Source: Candidatus Babeliales bacterium (GTDB lineage: Bacteria; Babelota; Babeliae; Babelales; Vermiphilaceae). Taken from it: a stretch of DNA of 63,311 nucleotides. Position 1 is the first letter of the stretch, and each line of letters begins with the position of its first letter. Positions 52,628-61,581 of this stretch are shown piece by piece. Location: NCBI GenBank assembly GCA_035455925.1, contig DATIEE010000015.1:1-63311 (forward strand), in the 5' to 3' direction. The position numbers and the translations under genes are program-made. Under the pieces are notes generated by a model that was not told where the DNA came from, searched no databases, and was given only the letters and a program-made list of their open reading frames with translations.

Positions 52628-54274
52628 TTAATTATTTATTGCTTTTCCTGCGTTCGCTAATTGTAAAACTTCTTTTACTGTTTCAGACAATTGATAACGA
52701 TAATCACGTGCAAGACGTGGTTCTTCTTGAATAATTTTATTCATTTCTAACACCACAAAAATAGTTTCTGCTGAGCGTGTTATATTATCAGCAGCTGAGA
52801 TAGTAAGATATTCTTTTGTCACACTATTTTTAATTGCTTGTCTAAAATCATTAAGTGTTTTGATCTTTACGCCATTAATTTCATGTAATGTTGCGCCAAG
52901 CGGCATATTACGACCTCGATACAATTGAGAATCAGGAAATACATGGGTAATAATAACAACAGGCTCAGACTGATATTTTAATTCACTATATTTGCGCAAG
53001 CCAGATGCATGTTCTCCCAACATACGTATATGATTAACATTTAGTTCTTGAACAACCATGCCTCCAAAAATTTCATAATCAATTGTTTCGTATCCCGGAT
53101 AAACAGAACGAATTGCTTGTGGGTCAGCTAAACCGAATGGGACAGTAAATGTCTTTTTTTGTCCCTTACGAAAAACTACAACATTTACTGTATCGCCAAT
53201 TGATAAACGTAATGGATAGTTAATAATAGAAATTTTATCCTCGCTCCATGGCACACTCATATCACCGTACATATCAACAGCATGCCCATTGATTTCATAA
53301 ATCATATCACCACGCATAATACCAGCTTTTTCAAATGGACTGCCCTTAACTGTTTCGATAATATAACAGCCTCCTGGTAATGGATTTCCCAAAAATTTAG
53401 TTAATGTTTCAGTGCTATTATTAAACCTTACGCCGAGGAAAGGTTTTCTTAATATTTTTACCGTATAAAGATCATTTAAAATAGTTTTTAAAATGTTAAT
53501 CGGAATAGCATAGCCGACATTTTGTGCTTCAGTCACACCTGATGAATTTACTCCAATCACCTCACCTCTAACATTAAGTAATGGGCCACCAGAGCTTCCT
53601 GGATTAATTGGTGCACTCATCTGGATTAAATGATGCTCGTGACCACTAATGATACCATTTGTACTTTTAAACGATTGCTGTCCCAAAGGATATCCAAGCG
53701 CCAGAACATCATCTGAGCGACGTACAAGATCAGAATCTCCCAATGGCAAATACGGAATACCACCTAGTTCTTTGGTAATAAGATCTCGTCCTTCTTGTGT
53801 GACTTGCAATAATGCTAAATCGTGCTCAGGGCTCATGCCAATAACTTTCATATCGATAATACGTTTTCCTAAGGAAGGAAGCTGTCCCCACACTGTTTTT
53901 GCTGAAATTACTACGTGTGCATTGGTAACTACATACGCTTGATCATTAATTAAAAAACCACTACCGCACGCAGTGCCTTGCTGTGGTGTTTTATATGGTT
54001 CTAATAAATCCGTAGCAGAAACTTGCGCAAACAATTGAATCACTGTATCTCGTACACGATCTTGTACTGGACGCCACAGTTGGGAACTTGTAACCATGTT
54101 TTCAACTACATGTGTAGTTGGTTGATGTATTGGTGGGAAAATATTTTTTTGTTGTGATAACTCCCATTGATTTTCAAGTCGAAGTTGATTTTTGTATACA
54201 TATATCACAGAAATAAAAAGTAAAAAAAATATTCCCGTTAATACGGTTATTATTACGCCATTTTTTATTATCAT
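52628..54274 (-). CDS. HtrA/DegP-like serine protease with PDZ domains
   Basis: 548 residues. N-terminal membrane helix (about 7-26), then a trypsin-like domain with His120 (VVTNAHVV), Asp152 (HDLALLQV) and Ser228 (INPGSSGGPLLN). Two PDZ domains follow: GVRFNNS through AGIMRGDMIYEINGHAVDMY, and VVIITHVFPDS through LGATLHEINGVKIKTLNDF. Longer than ordinary DegP because of the linker between PDZ1 and PDZ2. Acts in envelope protein quality control, anchored facing the periplasm. Confidence 0.9.
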   Translation of the reverse strand: MIIKNGVIITVLTGIFFLLFISVIYVYKNQLRLENQWELSQQKNIFPPIHQPTTHVVENMVTSSQLWRPVQDRVRDTVIQLFAQVSATDLLEPYKTPQQGTACGSGFLINDQAYVVTNAHVVISAKTVWGQLPSLGKRIIDMKVIGMSPEHDLALLQVTQEGRDLITKELGGIPYLPLGDSDLVRRSDDVLALGYPLGQQSFKSTNGIISGHEHHLIQMSAPINPGSSGGPLLNVRGEVIGVNSSGVTEAQNVGYAIPINILKTILNDLYTVKILRKPFLGVRFNNSTETLTKFLGNPLPGGCYIIETVKGSPFEKAGIMRGDMIYEINGHAVDMYGDMSVPWSEDKISIINYPLRLSIGDTVNVVVFRKGQKKTFTVPFGLADPQAIRSVYPGYETIDYEIFGGMVVQELNVNHIRMLGEHASGLRKYSELKYQSEPVVIITHVFPDSQLYRGRNMPLGATLHEINGVKIKTLNDFRQAIKNSVTKEYLTISAADNITRSAETIFVVLEMNKIIQEEPRLARDYRYQLSETVKEVLQLANAGKAINN

Positions 54275-54374
54275 ACTATATAACCTTTTTCAATAATATT
54301 ATCGCTCTATATCGTTTAATAAAAAATAGTTTACAGTATAATTGATAAAAACCAAGTATATGGCATTTTTGGCT

Positions 54375-54962
54375 TTATTGAGAGGTATCTACTGTTTCTG
54401 TTTTTGCTTCTTCCTTTTTTGATTCTTCTGTGTTTAGTTGTTCCTTATTCAATTCTTCTTTGCGTAATTGTTCTTTGCTTAATTGCTCACGAATAATATT
54501 AATTTTTTGTTGTAGTTCTTCTAAGGAGGATTGTTTGATAGATAAATTCTTTCCTCGTTCAAGAAGGTCATTATATATTTGTTCATTTTCTGAAGAAATT
54601 GGATATTGCTTTGCATTAGCAACACTATCACAAAATTGTGACCATTCCTCAAAAAAGCGTTGCTTATCTTCATTTTGTTTTTGTATCAACTTCATTTGTT
54701 TTTTCAAATCCGTCAAAGAATGCTTATTTCCCGTAGCTTTTGGAATTTTTAACGTTGTTCCTTGCTTAATAAATGCTTGGTATATTGCCTCATTTTCAGC
54801 GGACAACGGGTATTTTTCGGCATCAATAACCTGATCTAAAAACTTTGACCATTCACTAAAAAAATTATTTACCTGTACATTTTGAGCATCTTGTAATGTT
54901 ATGCAAACAATAGAAATATTCCATAAAACAACAAATAATACACCGTATTTAATACATTTCAT
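54375..54962 (-). CDS. Exported coiled-coil protein with two internal repeats
   Basis: 195 residues from ATG 54962 (GGGAAGAG upstream). Signal peptide (about 1-22), then two 40-residue repeats, FFSEWSKFLDQVIDAEKYPL and FFEEWSQFCDSVANAKQYPI, each continuing with SxENExIYxxxxxxG. A Lys/Glu/Gln-rich coiled coil ends the protein (EQLRKEELNKEQLNTEESKK). No known family. A decayed partial copy occurs at 56206-56275. Confidence 0.65.
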   Translation of the reverse strand: MKCIKYGVLFVVLWNISIVCITLQDAQNVQVNNFFSEWSKFLDQVIDAEKYPLSAENEAIYQAFIKQGTTLKIPKATGNKHSLTDLKKQMKLIQKQNEDKQRFFEEWSQFCDSVANAKQYPISSENEQIYNDLLERGKNLSIKQSSLEELQQKINIIREQLSKEQLRKEELNKEQLNTEESKKEEAKTETVDTSQ

Positions 54963-55106
54963 ATTCTCTTCCCTCATTTAAAAAATGATTATAAAAAAAC
55001 TTCTTTAAAACATAACAAATAGCATTACCTTTTTATCAAAGTTTTTCAAAAATATTTTTATTTAATTTTATAACTTCAATGTGCAGACTAGTATATTAAT
55101 CAAAAT

Positions 55107-55134
55107 TTGACTTACATATGAATCAATATATAAT
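55107..55134 (+). promoter_or_regulatory. Promoter for F-box-like gene 1
   Basis: TTGACT (55107-55112), 16 bases, TATAAT (55129-55134). A related but weaker motif (TTGACT at 56349-56354) precedes gene 2. Confidence 0.55.
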
Positions 55135-55181
55135 CAAATACAATATTTATTATTTTTATGATTATTTCAATTGAGGATTTT

Positions 55182-55943
55182 ATGAATAATTTTTTAACAA
55201 AAGCTTCTATGCTTTTATTCATCGCATCAATAAATAATGTTACTTTTATGATGGACACGACAATTATTACTTTTCCATTTGAGGAATTACCAGTCGAACG
55301 CCAGGAATCAATAGCTAACTATATGGATGGAAATAGTATTATGAGTTTTAGCAAAACAAGTCACGATAATCATGACTTAGTTAAAAATTTGATAAAACAT
55401 AATATAACAGTAGCATATTTAAATTCAGACAAAGATTATTTATCCAAAAATCAGGATTTTTTATTAAACAATTTTGTCCCGATTATTTTAGTAAATCATT
55501 CTAGATTGTATAGCAATAGTACAAAAACTCAAAAAATTTATGTTGATGCTCTTAATCCCTATAAATCATCCTTTTATTTTAAGCAACCAGGATTTCAAGT
55601 AGATCAAAAAATTGAAAAATTAGGCGAAGAAAAATTAAGTGAAGCTCTTGAACAAAAAATAATTCAATATAGTAAAAAGAATGTATCATATAATAATGAT
55701 ATGACCTATTGTAACGATAAACAAGTAAAATCTAATCAGGATATAGATCAAATATATAAATTAATTAATCCAACCAAAGACTCCGTAAAAAAACACAATG
55801 AAATTATGGAATTTATAAACAAATTTTTTTTAATAATGGAACTTGAATATGCAAATTTAGCTGCAAAAAAAATTAAAGAAATTTCAGTATTTAAAGGATA
55901 TATTCAAGAACAACAAGGTGATGAATATTACAATAATATATAA
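55182..55943 (+). CDS. Exported F-box-like protein, copy 1
   Basis: 253 residues from ATG 55182 (GAGG upstream). A signal-like N-terminus (1-23) is followed at about 31-66 by FPFEELPVERQESIANYMDG then NSIMSFSKTSHDNHDLV, which follows the F-box pattern (LPxExxxxIxxYLxxxxIxxLSxTSK). F-boxes bind SKP1 in eukaryotic ubiquitin ligases; bacterial effectors use them to redirect host degradation. Downstream sequence is unique. Paralogue at 56428 and a possible distant relative at 61817. Confidence 0.6.
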   Translation: MNNFLTKASMLLFIASINNVTFMMDTTIITFPFEELPVERQESIANYMDGNSIMSFSKTSHDNHDLVKNLIKHNITVAYLNSDKDYLSKNQDFLLNNFVPIILVNHSRLYSNSTKTQKIYVDALNPYKSSFYFKQPGFQVDQKIEKLGEEKLSEALEQKIIQYSKKNVSYNNDMTYCNDKQVKSNQDIDQIYKLINPTKDSVKKHNEIMEFINKFFLIMELEYANLAAKKIKEISVFKGYIQEQQGDEYYNNI

Positions 55944-55956
55944 AAAAAGTCTATTA

Positions 55957-55993
55957 CAAATAGATGCTTCTTCTTTGCTGAAGCATCTATTTG
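55957..55993. terminator. Hairpin after F-box-like gene 1
   Basis: 14-base arms CAAATAGATGCTTC / GAAGCATCTATTTG (55957-55970, 55980-55993). It shares its stem sequence with the hairpin at 56043. Confidence 0.7.
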
Positions 55994-56042
55994 TTGAAAA
56001 TAGAAACAAATACATATTATTATTATAACTAAAATTTTACTT

Positions 56043-56076
56043 ATAGATGCTTATTTTGAAGCATCTATTTTTTTTT
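56043..56076 (+). terminator. Second hairpin with the same stem, followed by a T-run
   Basis: ATAGATGCTT (56043-56052) pairs with AAGCATCTAT (56059-56068) and nine T follow, a classical intrinsic terminator. Confidence 0.8.
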
Positions 56077-56205
56077 AAATACATATTTACCAAAAAATTT
56101 TTATGCTTAATTTTGCTAATATTATTCAATGTGATATCGAATGATATATCAACAAAAATAATATTTTTATTTAATAGCTCATAGCAGATTAATGATATTT
56201 TTTAC

Positions 56206-56275
56206 TGATCTAAAAACTTTGACCATTCACCAAAAAATTATTCACATTTGGGCTTTTAACGCTTTGTATTGTTAC
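56206..56275 (-). pseudogene. Relic of the 54375 coiled-coil gene
   Basis: About 70 bases match the part of the gene at 54833-54900 that encodes FFSEWSKFLDQV and upstream signal residues. CTGATCTAAAAACTTTGACC and the following CATTCAC are identical, and the rest diverges. No open frame remains. It sits upstream of F-box copy 2, as the intact gene lies upstream of copy 1. Confidence 0.75.
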
Positions 56276-56427
56276 TTCATAAAAATAGATATAGTCCATA
56301 GCACTATAAATGATAAAAAGCAATTCTTTATTGTATGTAAATTCAAATTTGACTATTTTAAGCACTAATGTACTATTAAATATAGTATTTAATTTTTTTA
56401 TAATAATTTCAATGAGAGATTTTTTGT

Positions 56428-57198
56428 ATGAATAGTTTTTTGATAAAAGTACATATGCTTATACTTGTTGCGTCAATACATAGCATTTATTTTGCAATGG
56501 ATACTGCTATTATTCCATTCGCATTTGGTCAATTACCAGTTGAACGTCAAGAAACAGTTGTTAATTACATGAATGGAAATAGTATTATGAGTTTTAGCAA
56601 AACAAGTCATGATAATCATGACTTAGTTAAAAGTTTAATAAAACGTAATATGACAGCAGTATATCTAAATCAAGACAAAGATTTTTTATTTAAGAGCCCA
56701 GATTTTTTGTTAAATAATTTTGTTCCAATTGTTTTAGTGGATTATTCTGCACTTCAGAGAAACTTAACACATAAAAAGAAAGTTTATGTTGACGCTCTTA
56801 ATCCTTATGAATCATTTTTTTACTTTAATCAACCAGAGTTAAAATTAGATCAAAAAATTGAAAAATTAGGAAAAAAAAGATTGGTTGAAGCGCTTGAACA
56901 AAAAAAAATTCAGTATGGTAAGCATAAGGTATCGTATAATAATGATGCAATCTATGGAAATGACCAGAAAGAAATAAAATCTAATCAAGACCTATCTATA
57001 ATATATCAATCAATTTCTCCCACTGAAGAATATGTAAATGAAATTAATCAAAGCATAAAAGCATCAAAAGCACTGAATTCCAATAGTCTATTTTTATATA
57101 CTTACGATAAATTGGCTATAGAATACATCAAAGAAATTCCAGTCTTTCAAGAATATATTAAAACAAGATATGGTGAAGAATATTACTATAATATATAA
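56428..57198 (+). CDS. Exported F-box-like protein, copy 2
   Basis: 256 residues, strongly similar to copy 1 (LPVERQETVVNYMNGNSIMS then FSKTSHDNHDLVK). Signal-like N-terminus (1-23) and the same overall length; C-terminal thirds differ more. The shared conserved part covers residues about 1-175. AGAGA upstream of ATG. Function unknown; F-box-like assignment is by eye. Confidence 0.6.
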   Translation: MNSFLIKVHMLILVASIHSIYFAMDTAIIPFAFGQLPVERQETVVNYMNGNSIMSFSKTSHDNHDLVKSLIKRNMTAVYLNQDKDFLFKSPDFLLNNFVPIVLVDYSALQRNLTHKKKVYVDALNPYESFFYFNQPELKLDQKIEKLGKKRLVEALEQKKIQYGKHKVSYNNDAIYGNDQKEIKSNQDLSIIYQSISPTEEYVNEINQSIKASKALNSNSLFLYTYDKLAIEYIKEIPVFQEYIKTRYGEEYYYNI

Positions 57199-57297
57199 AA
57201 AATAATGTGATACTATTTTTCTGTTGAGATTATATTCTAAATAGTTTCTGTTTTATTAATATACACGTGATTTTTTTGTATCAATTTAGAAAACATT

Positions 57298-57350
57298 TGT
57301 ACTCTATAAAAGATAAATTTTTCATGATAATTTATCTTTTGTAGAGTGCA
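57298..57350. other. Long stable hairpin between F-box gene 2 and glyS
   Basis: 21-base arms (57298-57318, 57330-57350) with two G-T pairs and an 11-base loop. No T-run follows, so it is not a standard terminator; possibly an RNA element in the glyS leader. The 57199-57479 gap has nothing else recognisable. Confidence 0.6.
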
Positions 57351-57479
57351 GTATATATGTTGATAGTATCATTTTTTACTACCATTACCCACAAAAAATA
57401 TCGTTGAATTTGTCAAAATCACATCAAACCGCTATCATAATATAATTGCGCTTACATTAAAATTATAAAGGATCTTTTT

Positions 57480-58805
57480 ATGTCACTCCCTAGGCCAACA
57501 CTCGAAGATATCATTGCATTATGTAAAAGGCGTGGATTGGTATTTCAATCAGCAGAAATATATGGTGGAATAAATGGTGTTTATGATTTTGGTCCTCTTG
57601 GTACATTGTTAAAAGATAACATTAGAAATGCATGGAAGAAATCAATAAAATCTTCTGATAAAACAATTTTATTTCTCGAAGGATCATTACTCGGTCCAGA
57701 AAGTATTTGGAAAGCTTCAGGACATAGTGATAATTTTAATGATCCTATGATCGATTGCACTAATTGTAAAAAGCGATTTCGTGCGGATGATCCTGATATA
57801 AATATTACGGGACCGTGTCCTCACTGCGGTAAAAATGCATGGACTGATATACGGCAATTTAACATGATGTTTAAAACAGATCTTGGTGCAGTTGCAGGAC
57901 AGGGTTCCTCAGCATATCTTCGTCCAGAAACAGCACAATCTATTTTCATAAATTTCAAAAATGTAATGTCTTCAAATCGTGTAAAACTCCCATTTGGTAT
58001 TGCACAAATTGGTAAATCCTTTCGTAATGAAATAACACCAAAACAATTTCTTTTTCGCATGCGTGAATTTGAACAAATGGAACTTGAATGGTTTTGTTCA
58101 CCGCAACAATCTCAAGAATATTTTGACTATTGGTCTAAAATACGTCTTGCATTTTATAAAACAATTGGTATTAACCCTGATCGTATTCGTTTGCGTGCGC
58201 ATGAACAAAATGAATTATCGCATTATTCATCAAAAACAAGTGACGTTGAATACGAATATCCATTTGGTTGGAAAGAACTTGAAGGCATTGCTCATCGTGG
58301 TGATTTTGATTTAACGCAACACAGTAAATATTCAGGAAAAGATTTATCAGTGTTTGATGAGGAAACACAGCAATCATATATGCCACATGTTATTGAGTGT
58401 TCCGTTGGAAGTGATCGGCTTTTCTTAACCGTTCTTTTTGATGCTTATCGCAGCGATAATTTAGGTGGCGAAGAACGAACTGTTCTTGCATTACATCCAT
58501 CAATTGCTCCTATTAAAGCTGCTTTTCTACCGCTTACTAAAAAATTAAGTGACAACATGAAACAAATATACCGACGAATCGCCAACAGCGATTTTACGGT
58601 AGAATTTGATGAATCAGGATCAATTGGTAAACGATATCGTCGACAGGATGAAATAGGTACTCCTCTGTGCTTTACCTATGACTTTGATAGCTTAAATGAC
58701 AATTGCGTTACTGTGCGTAATCGTGACACGCTTAAACAAGAACGTATAAGTAATGAAAAGATTGAATTATATCTTACCGACATGTTACATCCTAAGAAGG
58801 ATTAA
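57480..58805 (+). CDS. glyS: Glycyl-tRNA synthetase (alpha2 type)
   Basis: 441 residues, class II dimeric GlyRS. N-terminal LEDIIALCKRRGLVFQSAEI then YGGINGVYDFGPLG, the zinc-like CTNCKKRF and CPHCG, YLRPETAQSIFINFKN, IGKSFRNEITPKQFLFRMRE (motif 2) and VIECSVGSDRLFL (motif 3). Shorter than the bacterial average in the C-terminal anticodon domain. AAAGGA precedes ATG. First gene of the run glyS-ktrB-ktrA-SDR. Confidence 0.95.
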   Translation: MSLPRPTLEDIIALCKRRGLVFQSAEIYGGINGVYDFGPLGTLLKDNIRNAWKKSIKSSDKTILFLEGSLLGPESIWKASGHSDNFNDPMIDCTNCKKRFRADDPDINITGPCPHCGKNAWTDIRQFNMMFKTDLGAVAGQGSSAYLRPETAQSIFINFKNVMSSNRVKLPFGIAQIGKSFRNEITPKQFLFRMREFEQMELEWFCSPQQSQEYFDYWSKIRLAFYKTIGINPDRIRLRAHEQNELSHYSSKTSDVEYEYPFGWKELEGIAHRGDFDLTQHSKYSGKDLSVFDEETQQSYMPHVIECSVGSDRLFLTVLFDAYRSDNLGGEERTVLALHPSIAPIKAAFLPLTKKLSDNMKQIYRRIANSDFTVEFDESGSIGKRYRRQDEIGTPLCFTYDFDSLNDNCVTVRNRDTLKQERISNEKIELYLTDMLHPKKD

Positions 58806-58817
58806 TAAAGGGACTAC

Positions 58818-60173
58818 ATGGGCAAGAAAAAATTAATTGATATATCCCCAGCGCATATTATTATTTTTTCCTTTTTTATTCTCATTATCTGTGGAACATT
58901 ACTACTTGCATTGCCAATAGCCCATATTCAATCAATAGCATTTATAGATTTGCTTTTTACTGCTACATCTGCAACATGTGTTACCGGATTATTTACGATT
59001 CCACTTAGCAATTTTACCTTTTTTGGCAAAACAGTTATTCTTGGACTCATTCAAATCGGAGCACTTGGTCTTGCAACTATGAGCCTTTTTATTATTTCAC
59101 TTTTTATCGATTTAGGTCTTGGAACACGGTTTATGGCAGGACAACTTTTTGAACTTGATTCATGGGAGAATATAAAAAAAATACTTATTTTTACGTTTAC
59201 TGCAACAATTACCCTTGAAGTTATAGGTGCATTATTATTTTTTTCTATATTTAAGGTAGAGTATTCATTAAAAAATGCATTATTCTATTCATTTTTCCAT
59301 TCAATATCAGCATTTTGTAATGCTGGTATATCATTTTTTCATTTTTTAACAGAACAAAATTTGCAACGATATAGCACTAATTATTTATTTCTTATAACAA
59401 CTAGTTTTTTAACATTTTTTGGTGGATTAGGATTTATTACCTGGCATGAAATTATGCTACATGGTTATGCTTATTTTTTTTCTAAAAAACCTCATCGTTT
59501 TTCATTGCATAGTAAAATTATTTTATATGGTACGAGCGTATTGTTAGTAGTCGCTACCATTTTATTTCTTATCCTAGAAAATAGTCATACATTACACAAT
59601 GTCTCTATTCCACTTAAATGTGCGAATGCTGTTTTTCATGCAATATCATTTAAAAGTTGCGGTTTTGTGCTTGGCAACTTACCTGATTTTCATACCGCAA
59701 CAATTTTTTTTATAATGATTATTGGCCTTATTGGATCGGCGCCAGGATCCACGGGAAGTGGTATAAAAATTACTAGTCTTGTGCTCTTTTTAAGCACGAT
59801 TAGATCGGCAATTAATGGCCAAACATCAGTAAAAATATTTGAACGTGAAATTCCACTTGATCAAATATATAAAGTTATTGCGATTATAGCATTAAGTATA
59901 GGATGGATATTATTTACGACATTTTGTTTGTTATTAACAGAGACAAGTTGGAATTTTTTAGATGTTTTTTTTGAAACTGTTTCTGCATTTAGTAATGTAG
60001 GTTTTTCGTACAAAGGAACAGAAAAATTATCTGATTTTGGTAAGCTATTTATCATGGCAACTATGTTTATTGGTCGCATAGGCTCACTTACATTTATTTT
60101 AGGTCTTAAACTAAAAACAAGAAAAGAAACTATTGAATTCTCCTACCCCGAAGAGCGAGTAATGCTCGGATAA
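58818..60173 (+). CDS. ktrB: Potassium uptake protein, TrkH/KtrB type
   Basis: 451 residues with about ten membrane helices. Selectivity-filter-like repeats: TATSATCVTGLFT, HSISAFCNAGISF, HAISFKSCGFV and ETVSAFSNVGFS. The tail (SYPEERVMLG) is typical of KtrB. Takes up K+ with the peripheral RCK protein encoded next. Starts 12 bases after glyS; AAGGGA upstream. Confidence 0.93.
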   Translation: MGKKKLIDISPAHIIIFSFFILIICGTLLLALPIAHIQSIAFIDLLFTATSATCVTGLFTIPLSNFTFFGKTVILGLIQIGALGLATMSLFIISLFIDLGLGTRFMAGQLFELDSWENIKKILIFTFTATITLEVIGALLFFSIFKVEYSLKNALFYSFFHSISAFCNAGISFFHFLTEQNLQRYSTNYLFLITTSFLTFFGGLGFITWHEIMLHGYAYFFSKKPHRFSLHSKIILYGTSVLLVVATILFLILENSHTLHNVSIPLKCANAVFHAISFKSCGFVLGNLPDFHTATIFFIMIIGLIGSAPGSTGSGIKITSLVLFLSTIRSAINGQTSVKIFEREIPLDQIYKVIAIIALSIGWILFTTFCLLLTETSWNFLDVFFETVSAFSNVGFSYKGTEKLSDFGKLFIMATMFIGRIGSLTFILGLKLKTRKETIEFSYPEERVMLG

Positions 60174-60194
60174 CAATGGAGCTAAAGGAAACAG

Positions 60195-60836
60195 ATGAAA
60201 TTTTGTGTTATTGGACTTGGACGATTTGGTTATCAAGTAGCAACAGTGTTATCAGAAAATGGTATGGAAGTGCTTGCTATTGATAATAACGAATCAATTA
60301 TCGCCTCTATTCGCGATTCTGTTGCACATGCAATTGTTATGGATGTCACTGATGAAGCATCATTGCGTAGTGTTGGCGTTGATGAAATTGATACGGTAAT
60401 CGTTGCTATGGGCGAGAATAGCACACAAACAATACTTATCACTGCGCTGCTTAAAAAACATCTTAAAACACCGTATGTTATTACTCGGGCAATTGATGAT
60501 CTTAATAAAGAAATCTTATCTCTTGTTGGTGCTGATCGCGTTATTTTACCAGAACAAGAAATTGGTATTCGTCTGGCTGATAATCTTAGTTCCCCATTTG
60601 TCGATGTAACTCGTTTAGCTAAAAATTTTTCTGTTACCAATGTAGTTGCGCCTGATATTTTTATTGGTAAAAATATTGAAGAATTAAATTTTTTTATCAA
60701 CTATAACATTTATTGTATTGGTAAAAAAGAAGAAGAAAAAATTATAGCCATTGGTCCCGATTATATTATCAAAGAACTTGATAAACTCATTTTTGCTGGA
60801 CCAAATAAAAGTTTGGAAAAACTAGCGAAATTATAA
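60195..60836 (+). CDS. ktrA: Trk/Ktr potassium uptake regulatory subunit (RCK domain)
   Basis: 213 residues. RCK-N Rossmann fold with GLGRFGYQVATVLSENG, IDNNES, VMDVTDEASL and LGADRVILP-like segments, then an RCK-C domain (VVAPDIFIGKNIEELNF). Binds nucleotide (ATP/ADP or NAD) and gates the adjacent KtrB. Follows ktrB by 21 bases. Confidence 0.94.
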   Translation: MKFCVIGLGRFGYQVATVLSENGMEVLAIDNNESIIASIRDSVAHAIVMDVTDEASLRSVGVDEIDTVIVAMGENSTQTILITALLKKHLKTPYVITRAIDDLNKEILSLVGADRVILPEQEIGIRLADNLSSPFVDVTRLAKNFSVTNVVAPDIFIGKNIEELNFFINYNIYCIGKKEEEKIIAIGPDYIIKELDKLIFAGPNKSLEKLAKL

Positions 60837-60848
60837 AAAAGGGACAAA

Positions 60849-61574
60849 ATGAAGCAAAAAAAGGTTATTATTATTGGTGCTTCTTCTGGTATGGGCCGAG
60901 AGCTTGCTAAAATCATGGCTACTAACGGATACACTGTTGGTATAGCTGCGCCACAAGAAAACCTTCTTACATCTCTTCAGCAGGAAATAAGTGTAAAAAC
61001 TTACAAATCTATTATTGATGTATCTAATGACAATGCTCAAAGCAAACTTTTAGAATTAATTAATGAAATGAATGGTGTCGATATTATGATAATTTGTGCT
61101 GGCATTGGGGATCGAAATCCAGCGCTAGATTTTGCTATTGATAAAAAAACAATTGATGTTAATGTTACTGGTTTTTGCAGGATGGTAACAGCGAGTATGC
61201 ATTATTTTATTCAACAAAATAGTGGACATCTCGCGGTAATTTCTTCTATTGCAGGCATTCGTGGTAATGATGCCGCACCTGCATATAATGCATCAAAAGC
61301 TTTTATTTCAAACTACCTGCAAGGATTAAGAAAAAAAATTGCTCGCGAAAAACTTACAATTACTGTCACTGACATTAAACCAGGATTTGTTGATACCGCT
61401 ATGGCACATACTTATAGAAAGCCATTTTGGATGATTTCTGCTCATCGGGCTGCGCACTATATTTTTGATGGTATTGAACAAAAAAAGAAAATTGTTTATG
61501 TTTCTCCAATCTGGCGTATCGTAGCATGGGCATTATATATTGCACCAGACTGGATCTATAATAAAATTGATTAA
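60849..61574 (+). CDS. Short-chain dehydrogenase/reductase
   Basis: 241 residues, classical SDR: cofactor motif GASSGMG at 9-15, ICAGIG strand, SSIAG with catalytic Ser and Y-x3-K in YNASK, then PGFVDTAMA. NADP(H) use is likely but the substrate is unknown. AGGGAC upstream; follows ktrA by 12 bases. Confidence 0.92.
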   Translation: MKQKKVIIIGASSGMGRELAKIMATNGYTVGIAAPQENLLTSLQQEISVKTYKSIIDVSNDNAQSKLLELINEMNGVDIMIICAGIGDRNPALDFAIDKKTIDVNVTGFCRMVTASMHYFIQQNSGHLAVISSIAGIRGNDAAPAYNASKAFISNYLQGLRKKIAREKLTITVTDIKPGFVDTAMAHTYRKPFWMISAHRAAHYIFDGIEQKKKIVYVSPIWRIVAWALYIAPDWIYNKID

Positions 61575-61581
61575 TTATTTT

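Noticed and set aside
57199-57479. Hairpin at 57298 as an intrinsic terminator
   Set aside because: No T-run on either strand directly after the stem.
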